Shown here in pieces: positions 46,530-57,992 of a DNA stretch of 64,000 nt (its first letter is position 1; every line of letters starts with the position of its first letter). Position numbers and translations under genes: made by a program. Where the stretch lies: contig OW386286.2 in assembly GCA_936432065.2 (NCBI GenBank), forward strand, positions 83,021,652 to 83,085,651, read 5' to 3'. This DNA comes from Rutpela maculata (taxonomy: Eukaryota; Arthropoda; Insecta; Coleoptera; Cerambycidae). Under the pieces are notes generated by a model, which made no database searches, had not been told where the DNA came from, and saw only the letters and a program-made list of their open reading frames with translations.

Positions 46530-47376
46530 TAATTCGCAAAATTTTGTAGAATTTTAATTGCATGAAAATCCGCTTTCAAATTTGACTGCATACAAATCCG
46601 CAGAAACACTAAAAGTCTAGTGAAATGAAATAAATCTTACAATTGTCTGTTGAATGTTCAAATACTTGAAACGCGCACAAAATGTTCGTGGATAGCACAC
46701 AGAATTTGTTTATCTGAGGTAGAATGTTTTTCAAAAACCGAAATATGCATGAGAGTTCATGAAACATGTAACCAGCGACGAAAATGTCCTTAGTCGAAAT
46801 ACAGCACGAAATGTTCATGAAAGCAATGTAAAATGTCTATTTTACTCGAACGAAAAGGGTACAGCCCAATAAAGTTCATTTAAATGTGAAACCGGCGACG
46901 TAGAATGTCTTTTCCTAGTCGAAATAAACCAGCTGTTTGTGAAAATAGCACAATAAATGTGAAAACCGGCGACGTAGAATGTCTTTTCCTAGTCGAAATA
47001 AACCAACTGTTAATGAGAACAGCACAATAAATGTGAACACCGGCGACTCAGAATGTCTTTCTAGTCGAAATAAGCACAAAATCTGTGAGTTAGTGTCTTT
47101 GAAATTATTGAATGCACACGGCGTGTGAGTTATTCAAAACTTGCAGCAATCAGAAACTAGAAGCTCTACTTACAGTTTCAAATCCTCTCTTTTACCTTAC
47201 AGAAGTGGAAGTTCTTGCACAACAACTGCTTGGATTTCTTGGCCCAAAACACTGGATTTTGATCACTTTCGCAAAAACCTGTATTAGTACCGCCAAAAGT
47301 TTTAACCTAACTCTCGACACGAAACACTCTGACACAGCATTTTTGTTAGAAAGAGTCCCAGTTGAGCGCCACTTTT

Positions 47377-47610
47377 TGTAGGATGATAATTAATAAAACA
47401 CTAATTACACCCAAACATACTTTAATTAATTCGTGTAATGAACACAAGAAAAACATAGGTAAAATTAGGAAAACATCTCAAGCACGTATGACATTGTCCC
47501 GCGCGTCTAGTCACTTCTCTTCTTCTGCCGTTGACAGCTGATCGGTTACGAGACACTGTGCAAGCGTTAAGCCCGCTTTACATAGGGGAATTAAATAAGG
47601 AGTCGCCACA
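47377..47610 (-). repeat. LTR, unit 3
   Basis: Copy of the 5' LTR at offset 7366 from copy 1, followed by the same flank to 47776. Confidence 0.92.
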
Positions 47611-47776
47611 ATATTAAATATTCGTTTTGGAATATTCCTGTAAGGATTCATAATTCAAAAAAAGATATTTCAGAATATTCTATGAATATTTTTGTGCTAT
47701 CTGGGAGTATTTTATTTCCACTGCTGAGTATAGTTCATATAATCCTGACAGTGTGAAAACATTGCTGCTTCAGTAG

Positions 47777-48372
47777 GTTCTTAGCCCCGATTGACAAAGT
47801 GATCGTGGCTCAAATTTCTTATTTCACTAATATGATTTATTACGCAAGTGTAGAAGGCTCAAGAAGTATTCCCCAGTCATTTTTTTTTATCTCGAGATTA
47901 ATCCTGACTTAACTCGGGAATATTCCTGAGTTAATAATAAATTATATCGGGATTAATCCTGACTTTTTCATATAATAGGAGATTATTTTTGATTTATTAC
48001 AAACATCTCGGGAACAATCCTGACTTATACGTTAATAGATTCTCAAGCCGTATTCTACTAGCTCTCTCTTCAATCTTTATCATAGACAAATTAACTTTAA
48101 TAAAACATCTCAAAGTTATTCTCAAAGTGGAACGCTGTAGAAGTAACGCCTTCCCTCCCTAATTTGTCTTCAGGTCTACGAAGCACTCACCGGCGCCTTT
48201 CACCATCAAACACGCCGCATCCCACCGCCAAAGACGCCGATATTTTTTACACGCCTATCATTTCGATATCTGACAAAGGTCAACGTCATATTAGCACAGA
48301 ATAAGACCTATACCAGAAAAGACTCTCTGGCCTTCCCGCCAATATTGAATTTTATGCGCATATGTCATATTT
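47777..48372. other. Non-coding stretch with CGGGATTAATCCTGAC repeats
   Basis: 47890-48025 holds several variants of CGGGATTAATCCTGAC/CGGGAATATTCCTGAG. 48190-48230 shares GGCGCCTTTxACCATCAAACACGC with 54458-54490. No gene was recognised. Confidence 0.5.
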
Positions 48373-48563
48373 CGGTGGTATTATTGTCAACCTATAAATT
48401 CGCAGGTTTCAAAATTCACCGGTGGAGCGCACCGGTAAGCAATAACATTATATGATTGGCTATTTTGAAAACCAAAGGAAATCAGCTTCGAATTTTATCT
48501 ACCAATGCGTCCAGAGGTGAATTTAGAAAAGTGCGGATTTATAGGTTGACAATAATACCACCG
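48373..48563. mobile_element. MITE, 191 bp
   Basis: The 32-bp termini begin CGGTGGTATTATTGTCAACC and match in inverted orientation with one difference. No coding sequence. Confidence 0.8.
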
Positions 48564-48601
48564 ACAAGATGGCCGAAAGTCACCCTAATTTACCAATGAA
48601 A

Positions 48602-48767
48602 GGGTGAGTTTGCACGCATCCAGTAATTTAGTCGAGTCGCTTAGTAATTTAGTACTCGACCAATGCGGACAGCGTGTTTTAGTCAAGTAATTTAGTGGAA
48701 AGCTATTACTAAATTACTGGACCGTCTCTCTACTCGACTAAATTACTGGATGCGTGCAAACGCACCC
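48602..48767. mobile_element. MITE, 166 bp
   Basis: Termini GGGTGAGTTTGCACGCATCC (arms about 36 bp, continuing AGTAATTTAGTCGAGT) are inverted at the right end with minor differences. AAA lies on both sides. The interior repeats TAATTTAGT. Confidence 0.8.
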
Positions 48768-49022
48768 AAACATCAAACGTTCCGCCGACAGTGACGCTTC
48801 TGGTAGAGGTCTTCTGTGATAGTTTTTGCAAGGCGTAAATGCTCTGCAAAGTCTCTACGCATACAGTATGAACACAAGAACGAAAGAATACGGAAGTTAA
48901 AGTGTTTCAGTATCAATGATTACATCGCTAAAAAGTGCATGTGAAGGTAGAAAAATATGATTTTTTTAAAACTATGCGTTTGCTCGAAAAACTATATTTC
49001 GGATTGGTGTTATATGCCTCTA

Positions 49023-49703
49023 ACGGCCGCTTGCACCGTATTGTTTAATAGAGGATTAAACTTAAACCTCCGTTAAATTTAAAATTTGCTTTGCACCTTT
49101 CCTTCATCCTTGATTAAATTAGCTTTTTAAACTTGCGTTAACTTTAACCCCCAAAGTTGGCCGCTTAAAAGAGCGATTAAATTTAATCGCAATTCCTGCG
49201 CAGTTGTCGATGTTGTGCTTAACCTCAATTTTTAGAATATTATCATTTTTTATTTTTATTAACAAATATTTGCATTTTCTTGAGACATTACGTTATTTAT
49301 TTGTTTATTTTCCAATACATTCTTGCATTTTGTGGCCGTATTATAAGCAAAAGTTTTTAAACTAATGAAAAATTATCGGATCTTGATCTTTTATTTTTAT
49401 AATGGTTTTCCATATTTTTAAAGATCTTGTAAATAGATAACTAGTAGTAAAAATGTACACACACAGATTCACGTTTTTTCTGAAAAGAACAAATATTTGA
49501 CAATAGTTGACAGAAATAAGGTTATGCTTTTAAAAGAGAAGTTAGCAGAATACCAAATTCCCTAAAATCACAGGTTAACTATCAACTTAAGTAAACTACA
49601 AACAATAAAGCACAGTGCAATAAGACGCAAGTTAAACCTGGTTTAAAAATTAAACCTCGATTAGTTATTCATCGCTTAAAATGAAAACGGTGCAAATGGC
49701 TGT
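49023..49703. mobile_element. TA-flanked TIR element, 681 bp
   Basis: ACGGCCGCTTGCACCG and CGGTGCAAATGGCTGT form imperfect TIRs; TA is on both sides. The interior near both ends is rich in TTAAACCT/AGGTTTAA-like motifs. No coding sequence. Confidence 0.6.
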
Positions 49704-49713
49704 TATAGTTATT

Positions 49714-49841
49714 AAGGTACCAAGGGTGTTATAAGGATAATAACGCACCGAGGTCGGCAGTGTACAATCCCGAGGGCCTCTGGCCCGAGGGAGTGTACGT
49801 CGACCGAGGGCGTCATTATCCTATAACACCCGTGGTGCCTT
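49714..49841. mobile_element. Hairpin MITE, 128 bp
   Basis: The 41-bp arms start AAGGTACCAAGGGTGTTATA and end with its near complement. The loop contains CCCGAGGGCCTCTGGCCCGAG. It is directly followed by a TTAA element. Confidence 0.7.
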
Positions 49842-49851
49842 CAACGTTTAA

Positions 49852-50164
49852 TGTCCTGCAAGTCTGTTATTTAATTCGAATTTTTTTTTTGACATTTACG
49901 ATTTATTAATTTGACATCTATTATGTTCAGAACGATTTGATTTAAAAGAGAGTAAAAATCAAAATTGTTTGTAAACGCCGCCGTTGCATAGCAACACATT
50001 TTGTTTGTCAATAACGCTATCATAATTTGCTTGTTTTGGGTTGTATTATAATTTTATAATGCCCTAGGGCGTTATAGATAATCATAACGCCCTAGGGCGT
50101 TATTTTTCATTTAATGTATCTCAAAATAGGGTGGTTATTGTAAAATAACAGACTTGTAGGACAT
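49852..50164. mobile_element. piggyBac-like MITE with TTAA duplication
   Basis: TIRs TGTCCTGCAAGTCTGTTATT and its complement (one mismatch) bound 313 bp, with TTAA on both sides (49848-49851 and 50165-50168). Internal palindromes AACGCCCTAGGGCGTT are prominent. Confidence 0.85.
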
Positions 50165-50719
50165 TAATTAAGTAGTGTCCTGAAAAAATTTCGCCAGCAG
50201 GGCCTGCCCGATGGGCAGCGAGCCAGGCGGTTGCCAAAACGCAAAAATGCAAGTGATGTGCTTCAAGTCGGTTGTGGTTTTCGAACAATTAAATTTAAAA
50301 TTTTAAACAAAAGTACGTACTCCAAATAAGTCCGCCCCTGCCCGCCTATCGGTAAGCGTGCTGCGTGATTGTGTTTACAAAAAATCAAAGTAGTACCACA
50401 CGGCCGGTGGTGTACAAAGTTTGCGATATGTGTCTTCGTGTCTACGATATTTGCATTTTATCGTTTTTACATAGGGCGCCGACTGCCGGTCTTTTTTGAA
50501 TGAGTTTTGAGTTTCTAACTGACTAAAAAAGCTAATTGTTCAAATCAGACCGGTAGCGTGGTAGCTTGTAAGTTTACTAGCTTCCGTCGGAATTTGTATA
50601 TTAATAATTATTGTTAGTAATTAAAAATTAAATTTGTGTTTTGTTGTGTTTGGTTGGCGTTCAATATTAGCAATATTCAATAGTAATAGTATATAATAGT
50701 AGAGTAGCAAATAATAAAA

Positions 50720-51027
50720 ATGTCTTCGAAATTGTCTGGGGCGCAAAATCGTAAAAGAAAAATGATAGTTCTGAAAGAAGCTGAAAAAAGTTTGGATATA
50801 AGTAGTTTTAATAAATGTTCCCTGACTTTTTTTTATAAATTTATAATTTCTTTCCAGGTTTTCCCCGTTTTCCGAAAAGTATACACCCTGATGATAATAT
50901 TAATTTCAGAGACGTGTTACTAAAATTTGTATATAAGAAAGTGTTGAAAATTGGGAGGGAGGCGCAAAACTTAGAACTGGCCTGGGGAGAGAAATTTCAT
51001 TGGGCCGACCCTGTTCGTCAGAATTAG
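50720..51027 (+). pseudogene. hAT-like (ZMYM1-type) transposase 5' fragment
   Basis: MSSKLSGAQNRKRKMIVLKE resembles the N-terminus of hAT transposases of the ZMYM1-like type (inferred from recall). After a probable intron with acceptor TTTCTTTCCAG, a second stretch reads HPDDNINFRDVLLKFVYKKV, then ELAWGEKFHWADPVRQ. Its stop comes only from the first bases of the TIR element at 51021, so the gene is interrupted there. No catalytic domain is seen. Confidence 0.4.
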
Positions 51028-51716
51028 GAAGTTTCCATTTTTCTCATTTTCTCGTAATAAATAGTCGTAAAAATCTAAAAAATATCTGTAATTTTTTTTT
51101 TAAATTATCTCTATAAATAAAAAAGTTATGGTCCTTCCAAGTTTAAAATGCTGCGATCATCTGCTGAGGCTCGATTACGTCACAATACATGATTCCGCAA
51201 ACAGTGAGCGGGCGCGGGCACCTTTATACTCGCTGGCAGGCACCGGCAGTTTATAGCCAGCTTGCATTTGAGAACCGAAAAAATTGCTAAAACATGCAAT
51301 TTTGGCACGTTCATATTTTTCGAAAAACACCATTGGGACGGCCGTATGATGTCGCGACGTAAAGAGGAAGTCTTCCAGATATACCTGATCGTAAATTGCA
51401 CGGCGAAATTCGAAAATTCGGCTCGGCACGAACGAATCAAAAGTGACATTTTGTGACATTTCAGAAAATCGAGCACATACACTAAATAAAGGGAACATAC
51501 GGCGCGCCGCCGGCATGACAAGTCAGCGCGTTGTGTATTGTGACGTCACGATGGACTTCAGCCGAGACGAAGTATTCAAATAAGAAATTGAATAAGTTCG
51601 TGAGTTTTTCAGATATCGAGATACTTTTTTTTTGTTTCACTATAGTTATCTGAAAACTATATACTAAATGAGGTTGAATGTACATGATAGTTCTAAAATA
51701 GGAAACTTCCTAATTC
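51021..51716. mobile_element. TIR element, 696 bp
   Basis: GAATTAGGAAGTTTCC and its complement form the ends. Further in, TTACGTCACAATACA and TGTATTGTGACGTCA are inverted as well, so the TIRs span about 180 bp with gaps. The interior is GC-richer than its surroundings and has no recognised gene. Confidence 0.65.
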
Positions 51717-51883
51717 CTCTCATGTCAATCGCCAGTGTGACACACTTAAGATGACGACACCCTTATAACTTTTTTGTTTTTCCGATTTGACTCAAATTTT
51801 AGTCAAGTATAGAACAAATTAGGATCTACTTATGACCAGAGAAACATTTGCCTCCTACAAATGCAAAGCTACCTAGGGTGCCA

Positions 51884-52019
51884 AAATAATAGTATATTAT
51901 ATTACTAGGAGTAGAACGCACTCTTTTTCGCCCAGTTTGCGGCTTCGGCTTCGCCCCAGCCGCAAATCCTGGGCTCAACACAAAAAAGGCGTTCTACTCC
52001 GTGTAATATATACTATTTT
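51884..52019. mobile_element. Hairpin element next to a TIR element
   Basis: Arms AATAGTATATTATATTACTA...GGAGTAGAACGC and GCGTTCTACTCC...TATACTATT enclose a GC-rich inner stem (GCCCAGTTTGCGGC with GCCGCAAATCCTGGGC). Confidence 0.65.
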
Positions 52020-52340
52020 TTCTTCAAGCGTATTAAAATGCAAAAATTCATTTATTTATCATAAATGTACAAATATTCAAACTACAGTCTTACATGTTGA
52101 CACAATATGACAAGTGGCTAGTGGATAGCGCGCCACCGGTGGCTTTCGGTATTAACATTATGTTACTAGTAAAACAATACCCACTGCGGTGGCGCTTTCG
52201 GAACTAACATTATGTTACTAGTAAAACAATGTCCACTACGGTGGCGTTCGGTACTAACATTTTGTTACTAGTAAAACAATGTCCTACTTCTACTTCTGTT
52301 TTTGGTGACATAATTTAAACATTTTAATACGCTTGAAGAA
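52020..52340. mobile_element. TIR element with three internal tandem repeats
   Basis: The 21-bp termini begin TTCTTCAAGCGTATTAAAAT and are perfectly inverted. Inside, 52138-52288 holds three 50-52-bp repeats containing AACATTATGTTACTAGTAAA. Confidence 0.8.
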
Positions 52341-53426
52341 AAAAATAATAAAATCATATTAGGCATTCTTTTATCGGAAATTTTTTTTAATGGAACTTGA
52401 GCAGAATTGTCCAAAAACCTCAAGTCCAAAATTTAATAAAAATAAAAACATTGAAAAATTGAAATTTTAAAAATTACGAAAATAATTATTTTAAAAAAGC
52501 TGCAAATTGCTGGATAACTACCTGGCAGTACAGTTTTATAAACAAAAAAAAACCTTTAAAATGATATGTTCGGACTTGGACATTATTTTAATCAAAATTA
52601 CAATAATCTTCAATTTTGATTACATTTTTCTTCCTTCATTATTGTGTTGCAGAACCTCCCAGAATTGACCGAGGTCGAAGTCAAAATAAACATTCGACTT
52701 AGGTAAAAAATTCATTTAAGGGCATTTTCGATCATAACATACAAGTCTGAGGGGCTTCAAAGCCACAAACTAGCCCAAAAGGACCGTTATGAGTTAGATA
52801 ATCATTAGGCATAACCGGGTGAAAATTCGAATAGTGTATTGTCTTTAGTGTCTTGTCTTTTGTTTTTGGCTATGCTTTGTGAACTCGAAATAGAAACAGT
52901 TTTACCTTTTTACATTACAGATAGATACAGCCAAAAGTTATTTTCTAGCCAATATATTATGTAACCGTACCATATTGGAACTTTTAATATTTAGATCATG
53001 TGATTGAGATCTACGTAGTCATGATATTTATTTATGTAATGATGATTTATATTCATACTTAAAGTATCTACGTATATTTAATTTATCACCATGGCCTTAT
53101 CATAAATTTTTGTACTTTCATACTCAGCATTATTCCAGGCGTTTTAGACTTTTGCTGCCAAATTCGTGCCCTACGTTTTTTTTAATTGTGTTTATTTGGA
53201 CGTCTTGAATAACACTTGGTAGTTACGCCACGATACACCTGGACGATTTCATGAAAATCGCGTCGGAAGGTCACGGAAACCGCGGATTCGCGATTAACTC
53301 AGTTTTTATGGCTCAAACGGGAACAACACCTATTATAAAAGTTGTACATCTGTAAATTCTCTACCTTAAAGATTCTATACATTTTTTTCGTACACCTAAC
53401 CGTTTTGGAGATACGCCGCAGACTAA

Positions 53427-53773
53427 GTGAAAAATGCATCACTTACTCCAACATCTTCAGCAGCTCAGCAGCATTTGTGTAGAGTGTATCATCAAGTTCA
53501 AACTGGTTGGGAAAAGACATCGATTCTGAGCAGTGGGGCTGGATTAGGAAGAATGATATTTTGCAGCCAGTACCAACGCAGTTACCACCAGCACCAGACG
53601 TATTGTTAAATTCAATTTTTTGCAACTGTACGAAGGGTTGTGCAGGAAAATGTAGCTGTAAGAAAGTAGGACTGAATTGTTCAACAGCTTGTGGCCATTG
53701 CCACGGTCACTCCTGCTTGAATACCGCACCTATAATTGCTATGAATGACGAAGTGGACGACGTCGAATCTTAA
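53427..53773 (+). pseudogene. TE protein C-terminus with WGW motif and CXC-like cysteines
   Basis: The first frame gives LTPTSSAAQQHLCRVYHQVQ. After a frameshift near 53510 the second gives SEQWGWIRKNDILQPVPTQL, PPAPDVLLNSIFCNCTKGC, then CSCKKVGLNCSTACGHCHGH and a C-terminal acidic end DDVES. Nine cysteines in about 32 residues resemble a tesmin/TSO1-type CXC zinc-binding module. The same segment order occurs in element E1, so it is a TE family trait. Confidence 0.7.
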
Positions 53774-54424
53774 AAGAATGAAAGTAACGACAACGATTTG
53801 TCATTGGACGATAACGTTTCAGATACCGAAGGAGTCGGAAATATTGACTAATTTAAGATCCGGCATGGATTAGGCAGAGCCGGATTATCCATAAGGCTAA
53901 ATAGGCTATAGCCTAGGGGCGCCAAAGCGCAAGGGGGCGCTTTGGCAACTCAAAACTAACTAATTTTATCTCCCGACGGCCAACGGATGACATTTACTGT
54001 TTATCATTGACCTTTGGACAATAAAATGTATTGTAACGTCGTATAATGCATAAGGGCGGGCGAAAAAAAACAGCCATAAAATCGAGTTAGGAAAATGGGC
54101 GTAAAAAATTGTTTGTTTAAGGAAAGACAAGCATAAAAAGCTTTTGTACCCGTCGTCTTATCTGGGCTGAAATTAATAAATTTGTATAAGCCTATGTATA
54201 TCTATTCTATGTAACTATTTTGGTTACATTTTATAATTATATCCATATTAAGAAGTATAAACACCAATATCAGGATCTGAGAGAGAAGTAAATAATATGA
54301 AATAGAAAATGCGATATAATTTTAAGTTGAGTCCTGTTCATACATTTAAAGTAATTATCCATATCTGAAGTTTTTATTGCCGTAATCCTTCCGGGTATAG
54401 CCTGAGGCCTTCCTTATATAGTTG

Positions 54425-54518
54425 ACCGCAGATTTAACAGGCACTCAAATAATGTCGGCGCCTTTGACCATCAAACACGCTGCATCGCAAAGCCAAAGAT
54501 GCCTGTTAAATCTGCGGT
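54425..54518. repeat. Hairpin, 19-bp perfect arms
   Basis: ACCGCAGATTTAACAGGCA and its exact complement flank a spacer that shares ACCATCAAACACGCxGCATC with about 48205. Confidence 0.75.
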
Positions 54519-55447
54519 TTATTATATCTACGTCGGTACTTTTTTATACAAGAAAATTATTTATTTGTTTTATGTCCATTTAATGAATGTACGTCCATGG
54601 ATATAAATTGGACGTCTACCGGACGACTATCATCGGATTTACTTTGAAATTGTACAGAATGGACGTACTCTGAATGTCCATTTTGGACGTCCATTTCGTG
54701 TCCGTTGAATTAAATTTGATATTTTTGTAATAAATGAAAATATCTCCATACCGCTTTCTCTCCAACACGTTTCTGAAATATGTATACATACCAGCGAATA
54801 CCACACTGGCGCACTGAACGTCCAACATATGTGCCCAACAGACGTCCTTATGTTCGGCAAATATACACATTTTAGGTCTCTATATGGACGTCTATTTAAT
54901 ATAAAAACAAAAAAACTAGTTTTTCAATTTTACAATGTTTTTGTTTATATTTGACAGTTATTTCTGTAAAATTTGTAGTTTATTTTTTATAGTAATTTGA
55001 TACTAAACATTTATTAAACATTCAAATACTTTCTACATTTTGAAATATATAGCTATATTAGTCTAAAACCTCCTTTCAACTATACAGTCTTTAAGTAAGT
55101 ACTAGGTTAGTGGTCGAGTGAGTTACAAATCATAAGATCGTCGCGGCGCCGGCGGTTTGATCCCTACTCATCCCGTTTTTTTTTTCTGTTAAAATAATTG
55201 GGATGTACAAATATTGTTCAAAGTTGTGACATTTGGACGTCCCTCGGCTGCCCGTCGGGTGTACTTTGAACCAAAAACGAACGTCCGTCGGATGACCTCT
55301 ATGTCCGCCGAGGACGTCCTTCAGATATCCATAGGACAATGTTGTGCTATTAGGGTAGTACAAGTGCGCTGCACTTTATAATAGGGGTCTACAGACGATC
55401 CAACCAACCAACTGACCTTCTAGGTACACTTTGAATATTGCCATGCG

Positions 55448-55541
55448 AACTCGTAAAAGTGAGCTGGTCTGCTGGAGCCAACATTGTCGGTACGCTTTGA
55501 AGTCGCTGGAATTCCAGCAGACCAGCTCACTTTTACGAGTT
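55448..55541. repeat. Hairpin, 29-bp perfect arms
   Basis: The left arm starts AACTCGTAAAAGTGAGCTGG; the right arm is its exact complement over 29 bases. The loop is 36 bp. GCGGAAACAAAAAAC tandem copies follow at about 55555-55585. Confidence 0.85.
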
Positions 55542-56474
55542 GTCATGGCAAAACGCGGAAACAAAAAACGCGGAAACAAAAAACGCTGCAATCTGACCGG
55601 CATGCGCCAGCTCAACTTTTTGTGCCAATTAAGGAAATGTATACGTCTCTTATATGTTCCTTTTCAACTATATCAACATTTTACAGGATTATTTATAGGA
55701 AAATAGGAACGGAAAGAGATAGATATTATATCTTTCCCCTCCTATATTAATGTCGAATCATTTTCGTTTCGAGAAAAATAATAATTTCGGTTGGTTGGTT
55801 AAAATTTTTTTGTTTAGATTCCCCCCCCCCCCCCCGCTCATCAATTTTGAAGCTGGGACAAGCATTTTTTTTTTCACATATCTCCGCCTCTCCGCTCGTC
55901 AATTTTGAATCTGGACAAAACATGTTTTCTTCAGATTTCACCCTCCCGCTAATTAATGTTCTTTCATTATGAATAAGAGGGCGCAAATACATGATTAGCC
56001 TAGGGGTGCGCCAATCCATAATCCGGCCCTGGGATTAGGCCTCCTGGGGAACCATGTAAAAAAAAGCGCACCGAGCATTCTACCTCTAGGGTAAGTGCGG
56101 AAACGAATGCATTTTTTGACTTATTCACTGGAAATAAATGTAAATAAAATCTATAAGGCATTCTGGTAGAGAATAAAGATCACCGAATTCTATAACAGCA
56201 ATATTTAATTTTCATTCTGAGACATAGAAAACAAGATAATTGCGAAATATGTGTGGCGGAACTAAATGCATTTTTCACTCAGTCCGCGTCATATCTCGAA
56301 AACAGTTAGGCGTACGAAAAAAATGTATATGACCTTTAAGGTAGAGAATTTACAGATGTGCAACTTTTTTAATAGGTGTTGTTCCCGTTTGAGCCATAAA
56401 AACTGAGTTAATCGCGAATCCGCGGTTTCCGCCGAGATTTTCAAGAAATCCTCCAGGTGTATCTTGGCGTAACT

Positions 56475-56579
56475 CCCAACACCAAAGATCGGCCCATCAG
56501 CGGGCCATCACTGGGCCAGAAGTTTCATTTATGGCCCAGTGATGGTTCGCTGAAGGGCCAACCTTTTGTGTTTGTAGGG
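56475..56579. mobile_element. Hairpin MITE inside the right TIR of element D
   Basis: Full copy of the unit cut at the window start: ends CCC...GGG and arms with GGCCCATCAGCGGGCCATCA. Comparison with the uninterrupted left TIR of D (AACTACCAAGTGTTATTC) locates the insertion site. Confidence 0.75.
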
Positions 56580-57119
56580 TACCATGTGTTATTCAAGACA
56601 TCCAAATAAACACAATAAAAATTTTTTTTTCATATGGCACGAATTTGGCAGCAAAAGTCTAAATCGCCTGGAGTATATGTTGCAATAGAAATTCAAAATT
56701 TGCATTAATATGTTAATGTTACAAACAGAGCTGGAACTAGCGCAGATTGCGCCATTGGCAGTTTGGTTTTGGGTAACTCAGTGGATGCTGACCTCGGATT
56801 GAAGAGTAGACCGCATCAGTGAACCAAATTTTGTCACTCGAAAGTTTGCGCCCTTGGCGGCCGCCAATTTGCCAGCCCCTTCTGGCACCGGTTACAAGCG
56901 TTGAAGCGTCTTATCCAGTTAGCTGCCGCGAGTGCCACGTCGCGCCGGTTTTGGATAAAATGGCTGTTACCACATAAGAAATAATCAGAATACAATCTAG
57001 GCAAACATTCTTTGATCTCTTATAGCAAAATCTAGCAGCCGTCCCTCATATCTGATATAAGAAAAAAAGCAAGAAAGCACACATACGCCATAACAAAATT
57101 GGAGACTACATCACTATAA

Positions 57120-57556
57120 AAGGGGGTAAAAAAAAATTGTGATTTAGGTCGAGTTGTACCAACTAAGTTCAAACAAAATTCAGCTTGAGCCAAGATCAAA
57201 AACCAAGGTTACTATTGTTACAACAATTGTAATCATCGATTTTGATCTCGCATCAAGCTGAACTTGGTTTGAACCTAGGTGGTACAACTCGCCTTTAGTG
57301 TGTGTACAAGAACCAAAGGTCTCAAAATATATTTTTTTACTTCATCCATCTCCACTACCACTACTAACCCCCTATCACTACCCCCACCCCACTACCGATG
57401 TGGGATATCGTTTTACGGGTGTTTAGGGTGGACGATTTCAAATATTATATTGTTAAATTTCCCTAAACAATTATTTCCACTTACAAAATTTTTTCGTTGT
57501 GGGAGACTTGGGTAACAAATCTGGATGTGGAAGTAGTGATACCTTGGGCAGCGGTT
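57120..57556 (+). mobile_element. HINE-A 3' part
   Basis: 5'-truncated copy containing the GTGATTTAG block, CCACCCC-rich spacers, ACAAATCTGGATGTGGAAGT and the GGGCAGCGG end. A MITE interrupts it at 57148. Confidence 0.6.
57148..57293. mobile_element. MITE, 146 bp, with TTTAG duplication
   Basis: TIRs G(T/G)CGAGTTGTACCA; TTTAG on both sides (57143-57147 and 57294-57298). Comparison with HINE-A elsewhere (GATTTAGTGTG) confirms an insertion. Confidence 0.8.
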
Positions 57557-57992
57557 TTTTATGTGTGGGTTAGTAAACCCTTGAATAGCCTGATAGTCCA
57601 GTCAACGAATGACCTAAAGAGAGGTGTAGAGTGCGTGAGCAGGGATCTAAGCGATTCCTTTAGAAAGTTCTTCAGGGTGTTTACGGAGTGAACATACTGA
57701 AAGTCCTGACGTCTAAGAGGTGAGCTGGAGGGGGGGAGGATAAAGAAAGTCCCACTTTTGTTTTTTTCGCGGTGTGTCGCAGGGAAATTTTTTTTTATAC
57801 AAAATGAAATCTCATGAAATTTTTTACAACTTTCATTTTATATACTTTTTTCGAATTCGCAACCGTTTTCGAGCTACACACTTCGGAATAGTGAAAATTT
57901 TCGAAAAACAGATTTTTACCTCTTCAACTTTAAGGAAGAGCACGGTGGGCTTCTCAAAATTGTACTTAAAGTCAGAATCATCAAGGAAGCGG

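Larger units (their letters stand above)
36726..47776. repeat. Three head-to-tail copies of a 3683-bp unit (gypsy part plus flank)
   Basis: Units start at 36726, 40409 and 44092 and the array ends at 47776: 3 x 3683 bp plus a 2-bp AG shared at the junctions. Each unit runs from inside the integrase core through protease, gag, leader and 5' LTR, then about 165 bp of flank ending TTGCTGCTTCAGTA. Only two substitutions were noticed between units (integrase Cys/Gly codon near 36986; gag Gln/Arg codon near 42451 in unit 2). Confidence 0.93.
53875..56031. mobile_element. hAT element with perfect 8-bp target duplication, rich in GGACGTCC
   Basis: Ends CAGAGCCGGATTAT and (complement) CAGGGCCGGATTAT; GGATTAGG duplicated at 53867-53874 and 56032-56039. 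No transposase frame is recognised in the 2.16 kb. The interior carries hairpins at 54425-54518 and 55448-55541 and a zone rich in GGACGTCC-type motifs (54540-55330). Confidence 0.88.
53135..56671. mobile_element. Long-TIR DNA transposon D encoding a WGW/CXC protein
   Basis: CCAGGCGTTTTAGACTTTTG at 53135 has its near complement at 56671. The arms run about 300 bp and include AACCGTTTTGGAGATACG (left) and ATCTCGAAAACAGTTAGG (right). The right arm is split by the MITE at 56475. The interior holds the CXC coding remnant and a 2.2-kb hAT element. Confidence 0.75.
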
